NCBI GenBank assembly: GCA_005888335.1
Contig: VAWY01000040.1
Span: 1 to 9,425 of the forward strand
Origin: Actinomycetota bacterium
GTDB taxonomy: Bacteria; Actinomycetota; Thermoleophilia; Solirubrobacterales; Solirubrobacteraceae
Length of the DNA stretch: 9,425 nt
Direction: 5' to 3'
The translations under genes were made by a program, and so were the position numbers. The notes below the pieces were generated by a model. That model was not told the origin of the DNA. It searched no databases and worked only from the letters and a program-made list of their open reading frames with translations. Numbering within the stretch: position 1 is the stretch's first letter; each line of letters starts with the position of its first letter. Below are positions 6,252 to 9,425 of this stretch, piece after piece.

Positions 6252-6255
6252 ACCC

Positions 6256-7920
6256 TTGCCCAAGCTCATCCCCACCTCGGCCGCCGCGGCCGCGCTGGCC
6301 ACCCTGGCGCTCGCCGGAACGGCGGCGGCCGACCCGGCCTATCCCACCGGCGCCGCCGCGCCGGCCGCGCCCACGACCAACCCCGTGGTCGAGTGGAACC
6401 GCGCCCTGCTCACCATCGTCCGCACGCCCGGCGCACAACCGGCCACGGTGCACCCGACGCGCAGCTTCGCGCTGCTGCACGCCGCGATCTACGACGCGGT
6501 CGTCTCGATCGACCACAGCGCTCCCGCCTACCGCGTCGCGATCAATGCGCCGCGGCGGGCCTCCCGTCCAGCCGCCGCGGACGCGGCCGCCGCCACGGTG
6601 CTCGACGCGCTCTATCCCTCCACGAGCTCGACCACCGACACCCAGCTGCGCGAGGATCTCTCGGCGCTGGGCGGTGGCGGCCGCGTCCAGGACGGCGCCC
6701 GCGTCGGACGAACGGTCGCCACGCGCCTGCTGGCGCTCCGTGCGAACGACGGGTCCGCCGCGACGCCGCCGGCGTACACGAGCACCGCGCAGCCCGGCGA
6801 CTTCACGCCGCCGCCTCCCGCGCTCGCCGCGCCGGTGTTCACGCACTGGTCGCAGGTGACGCCGTTCGTGCTGCGTACGGCCGGTCAGCTCCGCCCCGCT
6901 GCCCCACCGCCCGTCACCAGCCCCGCGTACAGCGCGGCTCTGCGGGAAGCGGAGTCGCTCGGCTCGGCGACCAGCACCACGCGCACGGACGACCAGACGC
7001 AGGTCGCCCGCTTCTGGGCCGCGCCGATCTGGAACTACTGGAACGAGATCGCCCAGTCGGCCGTGCTCGCCAAGCGCGCCGACCTCGACACGAGCGCGCG
7101 CGCCTTCGCGCTGATGGACCTCGCGCAGGCCGACACGACGATCGCCTTCTACGACGCCAAGTACGCCTACCGCGTCTGGCGGCCCGTGTCGGCCATCCGC
7201 GCCACGGACGACTCCGGCTGGACGCCGCTGGCGACCACGCCGTCCGACCCCTCCTACCCCGGCGCCCACAGCGCGATCAGCGCAGCCTCGGCCGCCGTCC
7301 TGACCGCCGTCCTCGGCGGCCACCAGCACATCGCGGTGACCTCCGAGGCCCTGCCCGGCGTCACCCGCTCGTTCACGAGCTTCCGCGCCGCCGCCCTGGA
7401 GGCGGGGCTCAGCCGCATCTACGCCGGTGTCCACACCCGTTTCGACCACGAGGCCGGCGCGACCCTCGGGCAGCAGGTCGGCCGCTTCGTCCTCGACCGG
7501 GCGCTCAGGCCGGCGCGCGCCAAGGCACGCGCCCGCGCGACCGCGGCCGCGGCGGGAGCCACGGTCGCCGTCGCTCGATCGCGACTCGGCGCCATCCTCG
7601 TCGACGGCAAGGGGCTGACGCTCTACGACTTCGTCAAGGACAAGGGCACCGAGAGCACCTGCTACGGCGCGTGCGCGGCCCTGTGGCCGCCCTTCACGAC
7701 CAAGGGCAAGCCGCACGCCGGCCGGGGGGTGCGCGCCGCATTGCTCGGCACGACGAAGCGCAAGGACGGCACGCTCGAGGTCACGTACAACCGCCACCCG
7801 CTCTACTACTACGTCGCCGACAAGCGCCCCGGCCAGACGACGGGCCAGGGACTCCCCCAGTTCGGTGCGCCGTGGTGGGTGCTCTCGCCCTCCGGCCGGG
7901 AGATCCACCGTGTCCGATAG
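6256..7920 (+). CDS. Exported vanadium-dependent haloperoxidase-fold protein fused to a COG4315 secreted-repeat domain
   Basis: With TTG at 6256 as start the product is 554 residues. An N-terminal signal peptide is clear: PK, then an Ala/Leu-rich core to about residue 24 with cleavage near TAAA-DP. Residues about 42-415 form a PAP2/vanadium haloperoxidase domain: motif 1 KYAYRVWRP (Lys302, Arg309), motif 2 YPGAHS (His338), and motif 3 SRIYAGVHTRFDH (Arg387, His393, the probable vanadate ligand). In motif 2 the usual Ser-Gly-His reads Gly-Ala-His. After an Ala/Arg-rich linker (419-442), residues 443-554 match COG4315: LGAILVDGKGLTLYDFVKD (the Yx[FWY]xxD motif), CYGACAALWPPF with a Cys pair, and HPLYYYVADKRPGQTTGQG. 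Haloperoxidases use peroxide to oxidise halides; the domain could alternatively act as a phosphatase. COG4315 proteins are exported and of unknown function. The gene overlaps the next by 11 bases and lies behind a BlaI-like dyad. Confidence 0.88.
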   Translation: MPKLIPTSAAAAALATLALAGTAAADPAYPTGAAAPAAPTTNPVVEWNRALLTIVRTPGAQPATVHPTRSFALLHAAIYDAVVSIDHSAPAYRVAINAPRRASRPAAADAAAATVLDALYPSTSSTTDTQLREDLSALGGGGRVQDGARVGRTVATRLLALRANDGSAATPPAYTSTAQPGDFTPPPPALAAPVFTHWSQVTPFVLRTAGQLRPAAPPPVTSPAYSAALREAESLGSATSTTRTDDQTQVARFWAAPIWNYWNEIAQSAVLAKRADLDTSARAFALMDLAQADTTIAFYDAKYAYRVWRPVSAIRATDDSGWTPLATTPSDPSYPGAHSAISAASAAVLTAVLGGHQHIAVTSEALPGVTRSFTSFRAAALEAGLSRIYAGVHTRFDHEAGATLGQQVGRFVLDRALRPARAKARARATAAAAGATVAVARSRLGAILVDGKGLTLYDFVKDKGTESTCYGACAALWPPFTTKGKPHAGRGVRAALLGTTKRKDGTLEVTYNRHPLYYYVADKRPGQTTGQGLPQFGAPWWVLSPSGREIHRVR

Positions 7921-8380
7921 CGCGCGCCGGCGTCGCAACGAGGTAGCGGGCGAGATCGCCCGCTACCTGGGCGCGGCCTCGGTTCTGGTCGTCGGAGCCG
8001 TCCATGCCCAGCAGTACTACGGCGCCTACTTCCGGGCGGTCCCGACGATCGGCACGCTCTTCCTGCTCAGCTTCGCCGGGTCGGGCGTCGTCGGCGCCGT
8101 GCTGCTGACACCCGTCAGGCGACTCGGCCGGAGCATCGGTGACCTGATCCTCGTCGCCGCCGCGCTCGCTGCCATCGCGATCGCCGCCGGATCGCTCGCC
8201 GGCCTCCTGGTCAGCGAATACACCCCGCTCTTCGGGTTCATGGAGTCCGGCTATCGACTGGCCGTCGTTCTCACGCTCGTCTTCGACGCCCTGACGGCCG
8301 CCTCGCTCGGAGTCTTCGTGGTGACGGTGACGCGCGCTCGGCGTCGGCGCGGCGCCGCCGGCCTGCGGATCGCGGCATGA
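7910..8380 (+). CDS. Four-TM integral membrane protein, unknown function, coupled to the haloperoxidase gene
   Basis: The product is 156 residues from a GTG at 7910, which lies inside the end of the haloperoxidase gene (11-base overlap) with GGGAG eight bases upstream; this points to translational coupling. Four hydrophobic helices are visible, at about 17-33, 44-66, 77-101 and 115-141, with a basic N-terminus (SARRRRNE) and C-terminus (TRARRRRG) that probably face the cytoplasm. Between helices are VHAQQYYGAYFRAVPTIGTL and SEYTPLFGFMESGYR, conserved-looking, polar-aromatic loops predicted to face outside, where the partner haloperoxidase/COG4315 protein would be. I do not recognise a named family. 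No metal- or haem-binding motif is clear beyond His32. A role as membrane partner of the exported enzyme is inferred from the overlap alone. Confidence 0.8.
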   Translation: MSDSARRRRNEVAGEIARYLGAASVLVVGAVHAQQYYGAYFRAVPTIGTLFLLSFAGSGVVGAVLLTPVRRLGRSIGDLILVAAALAAIAIAAGSLAGLLVSEYTPLFGFMESGYRLAVVLTLVFDALTAASLGVFVVTVTRARRRRGAAGLRIAA

Positions 8381-8506
8381 GCCGCGATGCCCGCCAGGCG
8401 CGGCCAGGCTGACATGGTGCGCCGGTAGTACGGTCGCGACCGTCGGTTCTGCGGCCGATCAGGCCCGGGACCGACGGTGTTCCGACCCGCGGAGGACATG
8501 GCGTCG
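8381..8506. terminator. Convergent intergenic region with candidate bidirectional terminator hairpin
   Basis: This 126-bp gap separates convergent genes. A 9-bp stem, ACCGTCGGT (8439-8447) with ACCGACGGT (8470-8478), encloses a 22-base GC-rich loop and could form in either transcript. It overlaps a perfect 14-bp palindrome, ACGGTCGCGACCGT, at 8430-8443. There is no T-tract, as is common in high-GC actinomycetes, so this is a candidate only. Confidence 0.35.
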
Positions 8507-9425
8507 TCAGCCGAGCCGGGGTCTGCGGTGCTCCCATGGGCGGGCTTCCTCGAGCTGGCGGGCGAGCGCGATGATCGTCGGCTCGTCGTGAGGCGCGGCG
8601 ACGAGCTGGATCGCCACGGGCAGACCGTCGGCGGCGATTCCCGCGGGCACGGACGCAGCCGGATTGCCGCAGACGTTCCACATCGCGGCATAGGCGATGG
8701 AGGGCAGTGACCGCAGGCTGGCGCCGATCGTGCCGAGGCCGTCGAGCGCGCCGATCGGTCGTGGGCGCGCGGCGACGACGGGCGTCAGGAGGGCGTCGTG
8801 GGTTTCGAAGATGCGGTTGAGACGAGTGCTGAGCCGCTCGCCGTAGGCGATCGCCCGGCGCACCACGGCTCGCGGGAAAAGGCGTGCGATCGCGACGGTC
8901 TGTTTGGTGCGCCGCTCGAGGAGATCGGGGCGTTCGACGCCGCGCGCCTCCTCGCGGACTCCGCCGTAGAACTGCGGGCCGAACGCGAGGGTGGTGTCCG
9001 GGTAGGCGGGGTCGACCTCGCGCACATCGTGTCCCATGTCTCGCAGTAGGTCAGCCGTCTGCTCCAGGGCCGCGGCATGCGCGCCGTCCAGCCGTATGCC
9101 GCGCAGGGGCGATCGGCGGGCGACGCCGATCCGCAGGCGGCCGGGCGGCGTCAGGGGGGCGTCGACGAAGCGCATGCGCGGCTCCTGAGCGCGATAGCGA
9201 TCGATCGCCGTGGCGCCGCGAGCGACGTCGGCCAGCAGCGCCGCGTCGGCGACGCGCCGTGCGATTGGACCGAATACGCCCAGCGCCTCCCAGAGCGCCT
9301 CGCCCGGCGCAGAGCTGATCCGTCCGCGCTGCGTCTTGAGCCCGAACACCCCGCAATGGGCGGCCGGGATCCGTACCGACCCGCCGCCGTCGCTGCCGAA
9401 GCCGCCGCCGACCAGGCCCGCGGCC
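8507..9425 (-). CDS. Amidase signature family hydrolase, N-terminus beyond window
   Basis: The frame is open to the window edge on the minus strand, giving 305 residues of the C-terminal part. The visible start of the fragment carries the second half of the amidase signature: GFGSDGGGSVRIPAAHCGVFGLKTQRGR, in which the Ser of GGGSVR (residue 16 of the fragment) is the probable nucleophile of the Ser-cisSer-Lys triad. The Lys and cis-Ser would lie upstream. FGPIARRVADAALL and RLRIGVARRSPL follow as usual for the family, and the end has NVCGNPAASVPAGIAADGLPVAIQLVA, the typical C-terminal block. Such enzymes hydrolyse amide bonds of small molecules; the substrate is not readable. A GatA role is unlikely because the sequence lacks the GatA-like C-terminus and no gatB/gatC is present here. 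It converges on the four-TM gene and seems unrelated to it. Confidence 0.9.
   Translation of the reverse strand, partial: AAGLVGGGFGSDGGGSVRIPAAHCGVFGLKTQRGRISSAPGEALWEALGVFGPIARRVADAALLADVARGATAIDRYRAQEPRMRFVDAPLTPPGRLRIGVARRSPLRGIRLDGAHAAALEQTADLLRDMGHDVREVDPAYPDTTLAFGPQFYGGVREEARGVERPDLLERRTKQTVAIARLFPRAVVRRAIAYGERLSTRLNRIFETHDALLTPVVAARPRPIGALDGLGTIGASLRSLPSIAYAAMWNVCGNPAASVPAGIAADGLPVAIQLVAAPHDEPTIIALARQLEEARPWEHRRPRLG

Noticed and set aside
6244..6255. TTG at 6244 as the haloperoxidase start
   Set aside because: It would overlap the GGAGGG that serves the TTG at 6256 and has no ribosome-binding site of its own.
6202..7938. A long minus-strand open frame opposite the haloperoxidase gene
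   Set aside because: The composition is Arg/Gly-rich with no motif, while the plus-strand frame has a signal peptide and all family motifs.
8421..8432. GGTAGTACGG downstream of the four-TM gene as a third operator
   Set aside because: It has only the six-base GTAGTA core, no dyad partner, and sits between convergent gene ends where an operator has no purpose.
1..9425. CRISPR arrays, tRNA or rRNA genes, a riboswitch, or a complete transposase
   Set aside because: I saw no regularly spaced direct repeats, no cloverleaf or conserved rRNA segments, no recognisable riboswitch core, and no frame with a DDE transposase signature.

Overview
The window is very GC-rich (strong G/C at third codon positions throughout) and reads as chromosome of a soil-type actinomycete. 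The gene types (M56 peptidase, COG4315 'secreted repeat' protein, ECF sigma factor, leaderless-looking starts) would suit the Thermoleophilia/Solirubrobacterales, but this placement is an inference from composition and gene style, not from a marker gene.

Layout. (1) 1-1887 (+): 3' part of a multidomain secreted-type glycoside hydrolase, with the tail of one catalytic barrel, a beta-sandwich linker and a GH79 (heparanase/beta-glucuronidase-like) module. (2) 1884-2051: a 168-bp imperfect palindrome flanked by TA, probably a miniature IS630/Tc1-type element, lying between convergent genes. (3) 2055-3503 (-): a DHA2-type 14-TM drug-efflux MFS transporter. (4) 3504-3811: a 308-bp gap. (5) 3812-4297 (+): an uncharacterised 161-aa beta-rich protein. 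It converges on (6) 4305-5285 (-), an M56-family membrane zinc peptidase, which is translationally coupled to (7) 5285-5608 (-), an unrecognised 107-aa protein. (8) 5668-6192 (+): an ECF sigma factor divergent from 6/7. (9) 6256-7920 (+): an exported vanadium-haloperoxidase-fold protein fused to a COG4315 domain. (10) 7910-8380 (+): an overlapping four-TM protein. (11) 8507-9425 (-): C-terminal part of an amidase-signature hydrolase, cut by the window edge.

The most interesting stretch is 4305-8380. Two 21-bp dyads share an identical 10-base half-site, GCGTAGTAGA. One lies between the divergent M56-side operon and the sigma factor, and the other lies before the haloperoxidase. They resemble BlaI/MecI-type operators, and each places its intact half-site over the presumed -10 region of the gene downstream. 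M56 peptidases normally partner a BlaI-type repressor, but no such gene is in the window; the 107-aa unknown occupies that place. The picture is a peptidase-sensed regulon controlling an ECF sigma factor and an exported redox or halogenating enzyme with its membrane partner. The parts are seen; the circuit is inferred.

A second theme is the CTAG boundaries. Both convergent gene junctions (1884-2051 and 4294-4308) carry inward-facing CTAGTGC ends, the second as a bare 15-bp palindrome that looks like an excision footprint or deletion remnant of the same kind of element.
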